Assembly (NCBI GenBank): GCA_016192705.1
Contig: JACPTQ010000083.1
Span: forward strand, 1-59,058
Source: Deltaproteobacteria bacterium
GTDB lineage: Bacteria; Myxococcota; JACPTQ01
Direction of reading: 5' to 3'
DNA length: 59,058 bases
How positions within the stretch are numbered: the stretch's first letter is position 1; each line of letters begins with the position of its first letter. Under the pieces are notes generated by a model, which was given only the letters and a program-made list of their open reading frames with translations, was not told the DNA's origin and did no database searches. Of the stretch, positions 19,806 to 27,882 are shown piece after piece. A program made the translations under genes and the position numbers.

Positions 19806-21613
19806 GCGAGCCTCCCCGCGTCCGCGAGATCAACGAGCGTCGAGAACCGCGAAAACCGCTCGGCACCGCACGACTCAAAAAAAAGAAACCGCTCGGCGCG
19901 CGTCAACTTCTTGAAACGGCGCACGAGCACGCGCGCCCGATGCCGCGTCACGCGGTCGTGAAGAATTTCGTCGTTCGTGCGCGTGAGGACATCGCCCGCT
20001 TCGTCAGACAACTCTCGAACGAACGGCACGAGTGCATTCGCCGCGACGACCTCACGCGCCCGACTCTCTGCGCGCAAAACGGCCTCCGCGTGCCCATTCG
20101 TTCGAACCGCTCGCGTGCGCAGCTGGTCCGCTAGGATCAAAAAGTCGATGCTGTCGTCGAGCGCCGGCCCGCCATCGCGATCAAAGGTTTTGAGGAGCGT
20201 TTCCACTTTGCCGAGCAGCCGGCCCTCGACCGTCGCCGGCGAAGGCAGCGCGGGTGCGGGGATTTGACGCAAAGGCGCGGAGTCGCAAAGGGAAGAGGCT
20301 TCATTCTCTGCGTCTTTGCTGCTTTGCGCCTTGGCGTTGAAATCTTGTCCGGTAGCGCGCGCGGGTGCGAGAGCGGTTGCGGGAGCGGCTGCGCAAGCGG
20401 GTGCGGGAGCAGCAACGGTTTTGGACGCGGGCTCAGGTGCGGGGATTTGACGCAAAGGCGCGGAGTCGCAAAGAAAAGGGGTTACTGGCGTTGCCTCTTT
20501 GCGTCTTGGCGCCTCTGCGTTGAAATGCTCTGCGGATACGGTTGCGGGAGCTGAAGCGCTCGCCGGACGCGGAATCGCGTTTCGCTCCCAAAACGAAACC
20601 TGCTCACTCGCCGGCGCGTCGATAACCCGCGTCGTCACTCGCTTTGGCGCACGCGCCTCCACAGCCCGCTCCGTCTGGGCCGCGAGGCGCCGCGTCGAAT
20701 CTTCCGCGGCACCGCGCACCGCGCTTTCTTCAACCACATGATCTGTGGCGCGCAATGGCGGGACCACAGCGACAGCTGCTGGCAACGTCATCGGCCCTGG
20801 CGTCCTCGGCGGAATCGTAACCGGTCGCGCGGCCGTGATGACTGACTCAACTTTCTCGACCTCGTGAGCCTGCGGTGATGCGATCGCCGTCACGATGCTG
20901 GTTTCCTTTTTCCTAACCTGCTTTTCTTCTCCTTCAGACCTCGGTGTCTCGGTGTCTCGGTGGTTTCTCTTTTCTTCCCCCCCACCCGCAAGCGCCGCGC
21001 GCAAAACCTCAGCCGGCTTGAACCCGGGGCGAATCGCAAGCGCCCGCTCACACAGCTCCCTGGCCTTCCCCGCGTTGCCGAGCTGCTTCTCGATCCCCGC
21101 GCACTTGAACAGATACCGGTACGCCGCCGGCCCACCCGCGCGCTGCTCAATGCACACCTGAAAATCTTTGAGCGCCCCCTTCAGCTCACCCATCTCTTGA
21201 TAACACTCGCCGCGCGCCGCGAGCGCCCAAACGAGGTACGGTATCGATCGCGGGTCTTCGGTCCTTACGACCTTCGACAAATCTTCAATCGCCCTCAAAT
21301 ACTCGCGCGCCTCTTTGTGCACGAGCCCGCGCCGAAACATCACGATCGGATTCTGGACAACCTTGAGCGACCGCGAGAACTCGGCAACAGCACCCGCCAA
21401 GTCGCCGTCGGTCCAGCGAACGAGGCCTCGTCGAAACAGAAATCCCGCGTACAACTCGCGCGCCTCAGGCGAATCGGGGTCAAGCCTGAGTGCCTTGACG
21501 AGGTCATCTTGCGCGCGTTCGTTTTGCCCCTTTTCAAGGAGGACCCGCGCCCGGTCGGCCAGGCCCCGCGCCCGCGCCGATCGTTCACCAAAAACTCGAT
21601 CGAGGAACTTCAT
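19802..21613 (-). CDS. TPR protein with repeat-invaded linker (603 aa)
   Basis: Residues 1-210 are TPR units (ERAQDDLVKALRLDPDSPEA, ARELCERALAIRPGFKPAEV). Residues about 215-460 are an Ala/Pro-rich disordered linker. The last 130 residues form a compact helical domain (VRRFKKLTRAERFLFFES). The linker contains translated dispersed repeats: NHRDTETPRSEGEEK (family B) and two copies of the 83-bp family A, each giving FNA(E/K)A...LCDSAPLRQIPAP in the same frame, plus hexamer-like Ala/Pro tracts. The reading frame stays open through all of them, so the core gene seems to tolerate insertions. Coupled to the downstream TPR gene. A good promoter lies upstream at 21675-21703. Function unknown. Confidence 0.82.
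   Translation of the reverse strand: MKFLDRVFGERSARARGLADRARVLLEKGQNERAQDDLVKALRLDPDSPEARELYAGFLFRRGLVRWTDGDLAGAVAEFSRSLKVVQNPIVMFRRGLVHKEAREYLRAIEDLSKVVRTEDPRSIPYLVWALAARGECYQEMGELKGALKDFQVCIEQRAGGPAAYRYLFKCAGIEKQLGNAGKARELCERALAIRPGFKPAEVLRAALAGGGEEKRNHRDTETPRSEGEEKQVRKKETSIVTAIASPQAHEVEKVESVITAARPVTIPPRTPGPMTLPAAVAVVPPLRATDHVVEESAVRGAAEDSTRRLAAQTERAVEARAPKRVTTRVIDAPASEQVSFWERNAIPRPASASAPATVSAEHFNAEAPRRKEATPVTPFLCDSAPLRQIPAPEPASKTVAAPAPACAAAPATALAPARATGQDFNAKAQSSKDAENEASSLCDSAPLRQIPAPALPSPATVEGRLLGKVETLLKTFDRDGGPALDDSIDFLILADQLRTRAVRTNGHAEAVLRAESRAREVVAANALVPFVRELSDEAGDVLTRTNDEILHDRVTRHRARVLVRRFKKLTRAERFLFFESCGAERFSRFSTLVDLADAGRLA
20261..20343. repeat. Dispersed 83-bp hairpin repeat, family A copy 1
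   Basis: Begins GATTTGACGCAAAGGCGCGG and ends GCCTTGGCGTTGAAAT. The two halves are imperfect inverted repeats rich in GCAAAG/CTTTGC and can fold into a long hairpin. Same length and same ends as the copies at 20444-20526 and 55717-55799. It lies inside the TPR gene and is translated on the minus strand. Confidence 0.85.
20444..20526. repeat. Dispersed 83-bp hairpin repeat, family A copy 2
   Basis: Same family, length and orientation as copy 1. The outer 25-30 bases are nearly identical while the middle differs. Translated in frame inside the same TPR gene as FNAEAPRRKEA...LCDSAPLRQIPAP. The flanking GTGCGGG before the left end is shared with copy 1. Confidence 0.85.
20921..20977. repeat. Small dispersed repeat, family B copy 1
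   Basis: Core CTCGGTGTCTCGGTGTCTCG followed by GTGGTTTC, flanked by CTTTTCTTCT-like tracts. Related copies are at 43199-43260, 50609-50660 and 52731-52776, with consensus CTCxGTG...TGTCTCxGTGGTT. Translated in the TPR gene as NHRDTETPRSEG. Confidence 0.7.
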
Positions 21614-22030
21614 GCGCTCCCGGCTTCTCCTGGTTCAAAGCCCTCGAAAACTCTTCCGGGTTTCAACGGAACACACTGTATCGACTCAGAAAAATTGTGT
21701 CAATTTTTTTAGTCAAGAGTTGACAGTCGTGTACCGACAGTTACGAAGGCGCGAATGATCGTAAGGGCCAATCCGCTCTACCCTGAACTCATGACTGTTG
21801 GCTGTCGACTGTCGGCTATCATCAATTCCCGAGTTACTCACATGTTTCCCGAAGTACGGGCTTGTTAAACCAGTTTCTACTCCCATCTTGCGCGCGAAAT
21901 CGGCCTAATTTTCGACTGGCAATACCAGACATAACCGCCTAATTAAACTGTAGAATACGCTCTCAAAAACCTGCGAGATTTAAACCATCGTGTCAAGGGT
22001 TAGAATCAATCAACAGTTTCACATGAACGG
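21614..22030. other. Gene-free spacer with promoter and heptamer tract
   Basis: About 417 bases, clearly more AT-rich than the genes around it, with no supportable reading frame. It holds the TPR promoter. Four degenerate heptamers (GACTGTT, GGCTGTC, GACTGTC, GGCTATC) lie at 21793-21820, and related units occur in inverted form around 21719-21745. No rRNA, tRNA or obvious terminator was seen. Confidence 0.6.
21675..21703 (-). promoter_or_regulatory. Sigma70-type promoter of the TPR pair
   Basis: On the minus strand TTGACA (21703-21698), a 17-base spacer and TACAGT (21680-21675). Six of six and four of six to consensus. Transcription would start near 21668, leaving a leader of about 55 bases before the ATG at 21613. 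Confidence 0.6.
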
Positions 22031-23242
22031 CTAAGAAGCTGTGGATAACTTCGGCTTTTTCGGCACTTCCAGCGAAACGATTGGCTCGCCGCTCCGCGTC
22101 GCGCGGACATTTGCAAGCTGCCCGCACGCCGCGAACACGTCCCGGCCGCGACTTTGTCGCACCGTTGCCGTAATCCCGCGCCCGACAAGGGTCTCGCGAA
22201 ACGTTTCGACCGCCTGGTCAGTCGGACGATCGTACGGTGCACCTGGGAACGGATTAAACACGATGAGGTTAACTTTGCTCTTAACGCCGTGGAGACGACG
22301 CGCAAGTTCGCGAGCGTGCGATGGGGCGTCGTTGATGCCCGCGAGGAGAACATACTCGAACGTTATGCGGCGCCGCAGAGGGAGCGGAAAGTTGCGACAC
22401 GCGTTGAGCAGCGCGTCGATCGGGTAGGTTTTGTTGATCGGCATGAGTGCGCCGCGAATTTCGTCGTTTGGCGCGTGCAACGAAACCGCGAGGTTGACAG
22501 GAATCGCGTGGCCGAGGCGCAAGAGTTCCGGTACGAGCCCAACCGTCGACACGGTAATCCGTCGCGTTGAAAGCCCCGCGCCAATGGGGTTCGTCATGAG
22601 GCGAAGGGCCGTCAGCGTAGCGTCGAAGTTTGCGAGCGGCTCGCCCATCCCCATGAACACGACATGCGTGATGCGCGGCACGCGCCCGCGATGTCCACCG
22701 GTCGCGGATTCGCTGTCGGAAGGCTCGTGATTCGAAACGTGGTCGGCTCCCGCGCGGTCTGGAGCAACGGCGCGGTTCGCGAGGATGCGGTCTGCTAGGA
22801 CGCGGTTTGCTTGGTAAAGCTGGTCGACGATTTCGTGCGCCGCCATTTGGCGCCCCCAGCCCATGACGCCCGTGAAACAAAATCGACAACCGAGCGCGCA
22901 ACCGACCTGCGTCGAAACACAAAGCGTGAATCGGTCGCGCTCAGGAATGATGACGCTTTCGACTTCGGCGCCGTCCTCAAGGCGAATCGCAATTTTTCTT
23001 GTGCCGTCGACGCTCGTCGCGACTTCGGCGATTTCGACGCCACCTATCGTGAGCGCCGCGTCGAGTCTCGCGCGGGTCGGCTTCGGAAGGTCGGTCATCT
23101 CGGCGAACGACGTCGCGCCACGCCCGTGAATCCACTGGAAAACCTGACGCGCGCGAAACGGCGCGGTTTCGCCGACGGACGCCAAACAGGCTTCGAGCGC
23201 GGGCAGATCGAGACCTTTGACAGAAGCGCGATTCGTTGACAT
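22031..23242 (-). CDS. rlmN: Dual-specificity RNA methyltransferase RlmN
   Basis: Radical-SAM enzyme that methylates C2 of A2503 in 23S rRNA and A37 of some tRNAs. 403 residues. The radical-SAM cluster motif CALGCRFCFTG (CxxxCxxC), the SAM-binding stretch HVVFMGMGEPLANFD, RRITVSTVGLVP, and the late FREtLVGRGITATVRQSRG-type end with a Cys in FAACGQLA are present. A short insertion between the cluster and MGMGEP (RAGADHVSNHEPSD region) is longer than in most homologues. Divergent from the next lipoprotein gene with 64 bases between them. Confidence 0.96.
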   Translation of the reverse strand: MSTNRASVKGLDLPALEACLASVGETAPFRARQVFQWIHGRGATSFAEMTDLPKPTRARLDAALTIGGVEIAEVATSVDGTRKIAIRLEDGAEVESVIIPERDRFTLCVSTQVGCALGCRFCFTGVMGWGRQMAAHEIVDQLYQANRVLADRILANRAVAPDRAGADHVSNHEPSDSESATGGHRGRVPRITHVVFMGMGEPLANFDATLTALRLMTNPIGAGLSTRRITVSTVGLVPELLRLGHAIPVNLAVSLHAPNDEIRGALMPINKTYPIDALLNACRNFPLPLRRRITFEYVLLAGINDAPSHARELARRLHGVKSKVNLIVFNPFPGAPYDRPTDQAVETFRETLVGRGITATVRQSRGRDVFAACGQLANVRATRSGEPIVSLEVPKKPKLSTAS

Positions 23243-23306
23243 GGGTTGGCCGTCATATCAAAATCAACAAGGAAGAAGAAGAGGAATTACGAGTAGGAAT
23301 GCACGG

Positions 23307-24281
23307 ATGAGCTGGCGGTTTTTTGTTCTGTTTCCTGTGCTCATGCCTTCCTCATCTACATTTCTTGGCTGCACGACAGCTACAACACGTGATACGCAGA
23401 ACGCCCCGCTCGACCTCAAGCCACGCTGGTCGGAGTCGTGCCCTCTCCTCAAGCGGAGCCTCACGACCGAAAGCTCAATCATGTTTTCGCCGTGGCGCAC
23501 TCCGAAACCCGTACCCAATGTGAATCCGATTGTTCCATGGACGCTTGCCTTCGGCGACGTCGCCATCTCATTTCCGCCTGGACGCTACGAGGTTTTGCCG
23601 TCTCGCAACGAGCGGGGCGACGAAGTAACTGTCGTCTTGCTCGACAACGATGGGATCGCCGCGTCGTTCATTCGGATGCCGCCGTTGGAGCCGCTTCGAG
23701 ATGTTTTCGCGCGCGCGGGTGGCGTCGTGCGCCCGTCGGGCAACGAGGAGGCGTTCACGAGGAAGCTGTTCGGCAAATTCCCGACGAACCTCGATTTACT
23801 CAAGATCGCTTATCGGCATTTCCCGTCCGACCTCACGTGCAGCGATTCCGCCGCTGCCCGCGAGATCCAGATAGCGGTCGGCCTCGTCTTGAAGGGTCTG
23901 GGCCCCCGAAATGCGGAAACACTCACGGTTCACGAAGACCTCTGGGGCCTTCACGGAATTACCTATGTGGGAAAGCGCAAGGGAAAATCAGATCAATGGG
24001 ATCTCGAGACGCACTTTGAAACGGCCGACGCGAGTTACATCGTGGGCATCACGTGGAAGTCGCGCGCGAAAATGGATGAAGGGCTTCCTTTTGTCTCGAT
24101 GAAGGGATGCAGGAAATCGTGCAAAACGGTCGGTCCAGATTGGCTCGTCGAGCTTGGGAAGGCGGTGTCGAGCCCGCTCTCGAAAACCGCGTGGGAACGG
24201 CTCGCGAACGCGCTCGCGACCGTCAGCGTCTCTAACCGGACGGCCCGGTCGATCAAGCTTCTCGTTGATTCTGGAAAATAA
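23307..24281 (+). CDS. Putative lipoprotein of unknown function
   Basis: 324 residues from the ATG chosen just before MSWRFFVLFPVLM; AGGA lies about 10 bases upstream. A short hydrophobic leader ends FLGC, a weak lipobox with Cys near residue 22, so it is probably anchored in an envelope membrane. The body (PWTLAFGDVAISFPPGRYEV and on) has no motif I recognise; two cysteine pairs occur (LTCSDS and GCRKSCK). It ends only 4 bases from the convergent lpxK stop. Confidence 0.7.
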   Translation: MSWRFFVLFPVLMPSSSTFLGCTTATTRDTQNAPLDLKPRWSESCPLLKRSLTTESSIMFSPWRTPKPVPNVNPIVPWTLAFGDVAISFPPGRYEVLPSRNERGDEVTVVLLDNDGIAASFIRMPPLEPLRDVFARAGGVVRPSGNEEAFTRKLFGKFPTNLDLLKIAYRHFPSDLTCSDSAAAREIQIAVGLVLKGLGPRNAETLTVHEDLWGLHGITYVGKRKGKSDQWDLETHFETADASYIVGITWKSRAKMDEGLPFVSMKGCRKSCKTVGPDWLVELGKAVSSPLSKTAWERLANALATVSVSNRTARSIKLLVDSGK

Positions 24282-24285
24282 ACAA

Positions 24286-25392
24286 TTAGTTTGCCGCGTT
24301 ACGCAGAGGGTCGTTACGTTGTTTCTCGAAGAGCGACGCAAGGCGATTTCGCAGTGTCGCGCCACTTGAACCGAGAAACGAAACGCCTGCGCGAACGACG
24401 ATCATGTCGCCGCGCCGCGGGAAATCGGGCGTGATCTTCGTGGCGTCCTTTTCAGTCATGACGATTGGACCCGCAGGGAGTAAAGCGACGTCAATGGCGC
24501 GCGGCACGGCGTGATCGGGAAGGACCGTGTGGTGCAGAACGGAGACACCGGCCGAACGAAGCGTCGCGACGACTCGGCTCGGGCTCGCAAGGGTCGTGAG
24601 GAGTGAGACCGTTTCGGTGGGCGCCGCGATTGTCTCGCCGTCGAGTTTGCGAAATTCGACCACCTTCGTGAAGGCGACGAGCGGAAGCGCACGCGATGGC
24701 CGGGGCGCAACGGGCTCGACCGCCGGGTTTTGTCCAACCGTCACGAGAAGGTCGGCACGCGCGACGGCAGACACCGGCTCGCGAAACGGCCCGTACGGAA
24801 GGAGATGCAATGTTCGCGTCGCAACACCTGCGTCCCACACAACGATGTCGAGCGTGCGGGCCAATCGAACGTGCTGAAACCCGTCATCAAGAACGACGAC
24901 GTCTGCGCCAAGCAGAGTCACCGCGCGGCGAGCAGCGCGAACCCGATCGGCGCCGATCGAGACCGCAACGTTCGGAAGGCGCTTGGCGATTTCGACCGCC
25001 TCGTCGCCGGCGTCTCGGCTCGCAAGAATCGGTGGGCCGCCCTTCCCTTCCGAAACAATGGCGCCGCGACGCGAGGCGCGCCCCTTGTACCCGCGGAGCA
25101 CAACGACCGGCCGATGGCCCATCTCGGCGAGGCGCTCCGCGATCGCGATAACCACTTGTGTTTTGCCTACGCCACCAACGACAAGCGAACCAACCGACAC
25201 GACCGGAACGTCGAGGCGATGAACGTGAAAAAGCCCAGTGCGGTACGCGAATCGACGAAGGCTCGCGATCGCACGATACGCGAGCGACGCGGCGAGCAAA
25301 AACGGCGCAAGAAGCAAGTCGAAGAAATACGGTGGCGCGCCGCGGTCGCGATACCAGAGGCGCTCGAATGCGGACTGCACGCGACTACGCAC
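24286..25392 (-). CDS. lpxK: Tetraacyldisaccharide 4'-kinase
   Basis: Phosphorylates the lipid A disaccharide at the 4' position at the inner membrane, giving lipid IVA. Family marks: an N-terminal hydrophobic helix (FFDLLLAPFLLAASLAY), P-loop VGGVGKTQ, and VVVLDDGFQHVRL with the catalytic Asp region. Normal length, about 370 residues. The GTG at 25392 is preferred because AAGGAG lies about 8 bases upstream inside the end of the waaA fusion, giving an 8-base overlap; an ATG at 25425 would overlap by 41. Forms a lipid A/core operon with the upstream gene. Confidence 0.94.
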   Translation of the reverse strand: MRSRVQSAFERLWYRDRGAPPYFFDLLLAPFLLAASLAYRAIASLRRFAYRTGLFHVHRLDVPVVSVGSLVVGGVGKTQVVIAIAERLAEMGHRPVVVLRGYKGRASRRGAIVSEGKGGPPILASRDAGDEAVEIAKRLPNVAVSIGADRVRAARRAVTLLGADVVVLDDGFQHVRLARTLDIVVWDAGVATRTLHLLPYGPFREPVSAVARADLLVTVGQNPAVEPVAPRPSRALPLVAFTKVVEFRKLDGETIAAPTETVSLLTTLASPSRVVATLRSAGVSVLHHTVLPDHAVPRAIDVALLPAGPIVMTEKDATKITPDFPRRGDMIVVRAGVSFLGSSGATLRNRLASLFEKQRNDPLRNAAN

Positions 25393-27487
25393 GCGCCTTC
25401 TCCTTGACACGCGCGACGATGGCATCGACGGGAAGGCGATTCATGCAGTCGTGGTGGCCGAGCGGGCAGTGCGGGCCGCCATGGTCTGAGCAGGGACTGC
25501 ACGATAGCGCGAGCGAGAGCGCGGATTCGGGGAACCAGCGTGCGGGGCTCGTTGGGCCGAAGAGAGCGACGCTGGGCGCACCAACCGCGCGAGCGATGTG
25601 CAAGGGTCCGGTGTCGACACCCACGACGACCGAGGCGCGCTCGCAAAGCGCTGCGACGACTCCGAGCGGAAGTCCGAGCAGCGTCGATGAATGGCCAAAA
25701 GTGGCGTCGGCCGAGGCGCCGACCACGACGGGGTTAAACCCGTTTGCGGCAATCGCTGAAATGACAGCCGCCATGTGCGGATACCGTTTTGTGGGTTTCG
25801 AGGGCGTCCCAAAAACGATCGCGAGACGCGTCGGCGAAATGCCGTTTGCCGCGAGTGCCTCCCTGGCGCGCGTTCGGTCGGTGTCTGTGATCGTGAGGCG
25901 GAGCAGAGGGAGCGACGTCGGGTCGACCCACGGCGAAAGCGCGTCGGCGTAAAGGCGTCGCTGGTCGATGACGATGGGCCGCCGCCGGATGCGGTTCAGA
26001 AGTCCAGCGACCTCCCACTTCGCGAGCACAATACGGGGCGCGTTCCATGTCGCCGCGAACGCACACAGGGCGCGGCTCCGAAGCTTATTCTGGAAGTCGA
26101 TGACAAGATCGTATGGACCTCTGAGATCGGCGCGAGATGTGGCGACGCGGGAAACGCCAGGGATCGATCGCGCGATGGCGGCGTACGGCGGATCAACCAG
26201 GAGATGGAGAACCGCGTCCGGATACGTTTGGCGCAACAAGGCGATGGCCGGACCAGAGAGAATGATGTCGCCGAGCGCCGAGAGGCGGACGACGAGAATC
26301 CGCGCGAGCGGTTTCGGTGGTGCCGCGATGAGCGCGGTAAGCGCGTCAAATGCGCGGCCCGATGCGCCCTGGAGCGTTTTGATGCGACGGCGGGCAATTT
26401 CGCTTTGGCTTTTGCGTCGAGCCGGGTCGTCGAGCAACGCCTGCACAACGCGAGCGACATCGCTCGGCCCGGCCTCTGCGATCGCGTCGCCCAGCGCCTC
26501 GGCTTCCGCCGAAAAATTCTTGAGGTTGCCACCATGTACAACAGCGCACCCGGCCACGACCGGCTCGAGCGGATTTTGCCCGCCGCGCGCGCCAAATGTG
26601 CCACCGACCACCGCGACGGTCGCGGCGCCATACGCGGCGCGAAGTTCGCCGACCGTGTCGATCAAGATTGTGCTGGATGGAACGAGCGCGCGAATTCGAC
26701 CGGCTTTATTTGGGTAGCGAGGAACCCAGACGACCGTGACGTGCGGTGCCAGGTCGGCTGCGGCATCTGCAAAGACGGCGTCTTCGTCGCTGTGCGTGCT
26801 TCCGAAGACGACGACGGGCTTCGCGCGCGAAACCCGATGCCGAACGCAAAACGCGTCGATGTCCGCTTGGGGCGCGGCTTCGACGAGATCGTGTTTCGTG
26901 TTGCCGACGACCCGCACATCGCTAAAACCAAGTTGTTGCGCGCTTGCCGCATCGTCTTGCGTACGCGCCAAAACAAGATCGACGCGCCGTGCGACCCACG
27001 CGAGCAGCCCGCGCACACGAAGGCTCTTGTCGCTGACCCGCGCGTTCACGACGGCGACGCGAGCACCGAGCGCCTTCGCGGCGAGCACCAGCCCTGGCCA
27101 AAGCTCAAGATATTCGAGCACCACGAGGCGCGGCCGCGCCGCCCGCATCGCGCGCCCCGGTGCCCCAAGCGCATCAAACGGCGTCCGAATAACCACTGCC
27201 AGCGCGCCGAGTTCGCGCGCCGCCATCGCAAAACCGGACGTCGTCTGCGTCGCCACGACAACACGCCCTCCGTTTGCCGCTGAGAATCGTTCGACGAGCG
27301 GACGAATCGCACGCACATCCCCCGCACTCGCCGCATGAAACCAAACACCGCCGCGAACCTGCGCGAGCCTCCCGCCGTAAAACCCGAGGCGCTCGAAAAA
27401 CCGCCCGCGCAGCTTCGGATGAAAAAGCAGCCACGGCAACAGAAACACAAGCGCGGCCGCGCCAAGCAGTCGATAGACGAACGACAC
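25385..27487 (-). CDS. waaA: Fused Kdo transferase (WaaA) - family 9 glycosyltransferase
   Basis: 700 residues, about the sum of two enzymes. Residues 1-390 are WaaA (Kdo transfer to lipid IVA): membrane helix at the start, VWFHAASAGD, VLEYLELWPG, and GGTFGARGGQNPLEPV with a following Asn-Phe. Residues about 394-700 are a GT9 ADP-heptose-type transferase: ILVVRLSALGDIILSGP at the start and GVDTGPLHIARAVGAPSV with FGPT near the end. The two steps are consecutive in LPS core assembly. The Glu proposed as general base in the SxGE motif of WaaA is Asp here (residue 57). GTG start, no Shine-Dalgarno, with TATAAT 8 bases upstream, suggesting a leaderless message. Confidence 0.92.
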   Translation of the reverse strand: MSFVYRLLGAAALVFLLPWLLFHPKLRGRFFERLGFYGGRLAQVRGGVWFHAASAGDVRAIRPLVERFSAANGGRVVVATQTTSGFAMAARELGALAVVIRTPFDALGAPGRAMRAARPRLVVLEYLELWPGLVLAAKALGARVAVVNARVSDKSLRVRGLLAWVARRVDLVLARTQDDAASAQQLGFSDVRVVGNTKHDLVEAAPQADIDAFCVRHRVSRAKPVVVFGSTHSDEDAVFADAAADLAPHVTVVWVPRYPNKAGRIRALVPSSTILIDTVGELRAAYGAATVAVVGGTFGARGGQNPLEPVVAGCAVVHGGNLKNFSAEAEALGDAIAEAGPSDVARVVQALLDDPARRKSQSEIARRRIKTLQGASGRAFDALTALIAAPPKPLARILVVRLSALGDIILSGPAIALLRQTYPDAVLHLLVDPPYAAIARSIPGVSRVATSRADLRGPYDLVIDFQNKLRSRALCAFAATWNAPRIVLAKWEVAGLLNRIRRRPIVIDQRRLYADALSPWVDPTSLPLLRLTITDTDRTRAREALAANGISPTRLAIVFGTPSKPTKRYPHMAAVISAIAANGFNPVVVGASADATFGHSSTLLGLPLGVVAALCERASVVVGVDTGPLHIARAVGAPSVALFGPTSPARWFPESALSLALSCSPCSDHGGPHCPLGHHDCMNRLPVDAIVARVKEKARA

Positions 27488-27495
27488 CGCGCGCG

Positions 27496-27503
27496 ATTAT
27501 AGT
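27496..27503. promoter_or_regulatory. Overlapping divergent -10 elements for waaA and the Trm112 gene
   Basis: The sequence ATTATAGT reads TATAAT on the minus strand (27501-27496) and TATAGT on the plus strand (27498-27503). A -35-like TTGTCG sits 16 bases from the former and TAGACG 18 bases from the latter. Both start codons lie 6-8 bases from their -10, with no ribosome binding site. An 8-bp palindrome TGACGTCA overlaps the plus-strand start. Inferred, not measured. Confidence 0.5.
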
Positions 27504-27509
27504 GACGTC

Positions 27510-27692
27510 ATGCCGATCGACAAAGAACTCCTCGACATCGTCGCCTGCCCGAAGTGCCACGGCCCCGTCGCGCTCGCCGACGACGAAAGCGAATTCCGCT
27601 GCGCCGCGTGCCGCCTCGCCTTCGCCATCGACGACGGAATCCCCAACTTTCTCATCGACGAAGCGAAACCGCTCGCGAACGCGAAGCCGTAA
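27510..27692 (+). CDS. Trm112 / YcaR family small zinc protein
   Basis: 60 residues: MPIDKELLDIVACPKCHGPV with CPKC and CAAC pairs, ending IPNFLIDEA, the normal YcaR/Trm112-like layout. In enterobacteria the homologue lies beside lpxK and kdsB, so its place next to lpxK and waaA is expected. Such proteins bind zinc and can activate methyltransferases; the role of YcaR-type members is not established. The start probably serves a leaderless message. Confidence 0.93.
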   Translation: MPIDKELLDIVACPKCHGPVALADDESEFRCAACRLAFAIDDGIPNFLIDEAKPLANAKP

Positions 27693-27882
27693 TTCGGCGC
27701 GCGAACACCAAGCCGTTCGCTGCGCTCGCTGTCCGAAAAACCGTCTCATTTCGGACCAGCTCCAGTTTTCCAATGCGATCTTTGAACCCACCTTGAGTTT
27801 TTCTAAATCGTAATCCTATGGTCGCCGCTTGTTTGCGCAACAAACCAGACGAGCCTACGTCGTTTGAATAGAGGGAGAATAA
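27693..27882. terminator. Spacer with a stem-loop after the Trm112 gene
   Basis: No gene. A perfect 8-bp inverted repeat (GTCCGAAA/TTTCGGAC, 10-base loop) at 27731-27756 may end transcription of the Trm112 gene, although no U-run follows it directly. A second small inverted repeat (GTTTG/CAAAC) lies around 27830-27846, shortly before the lipoprotein ribosome binding site. Confidence 0.35.

Noticed and set aside
25775-27283. Plus-strand open frame of 502 codons opposite the WaaA-GT9 fusion
   Set aside because: Same reason: antisense of a motif-rich gene, no start signal.
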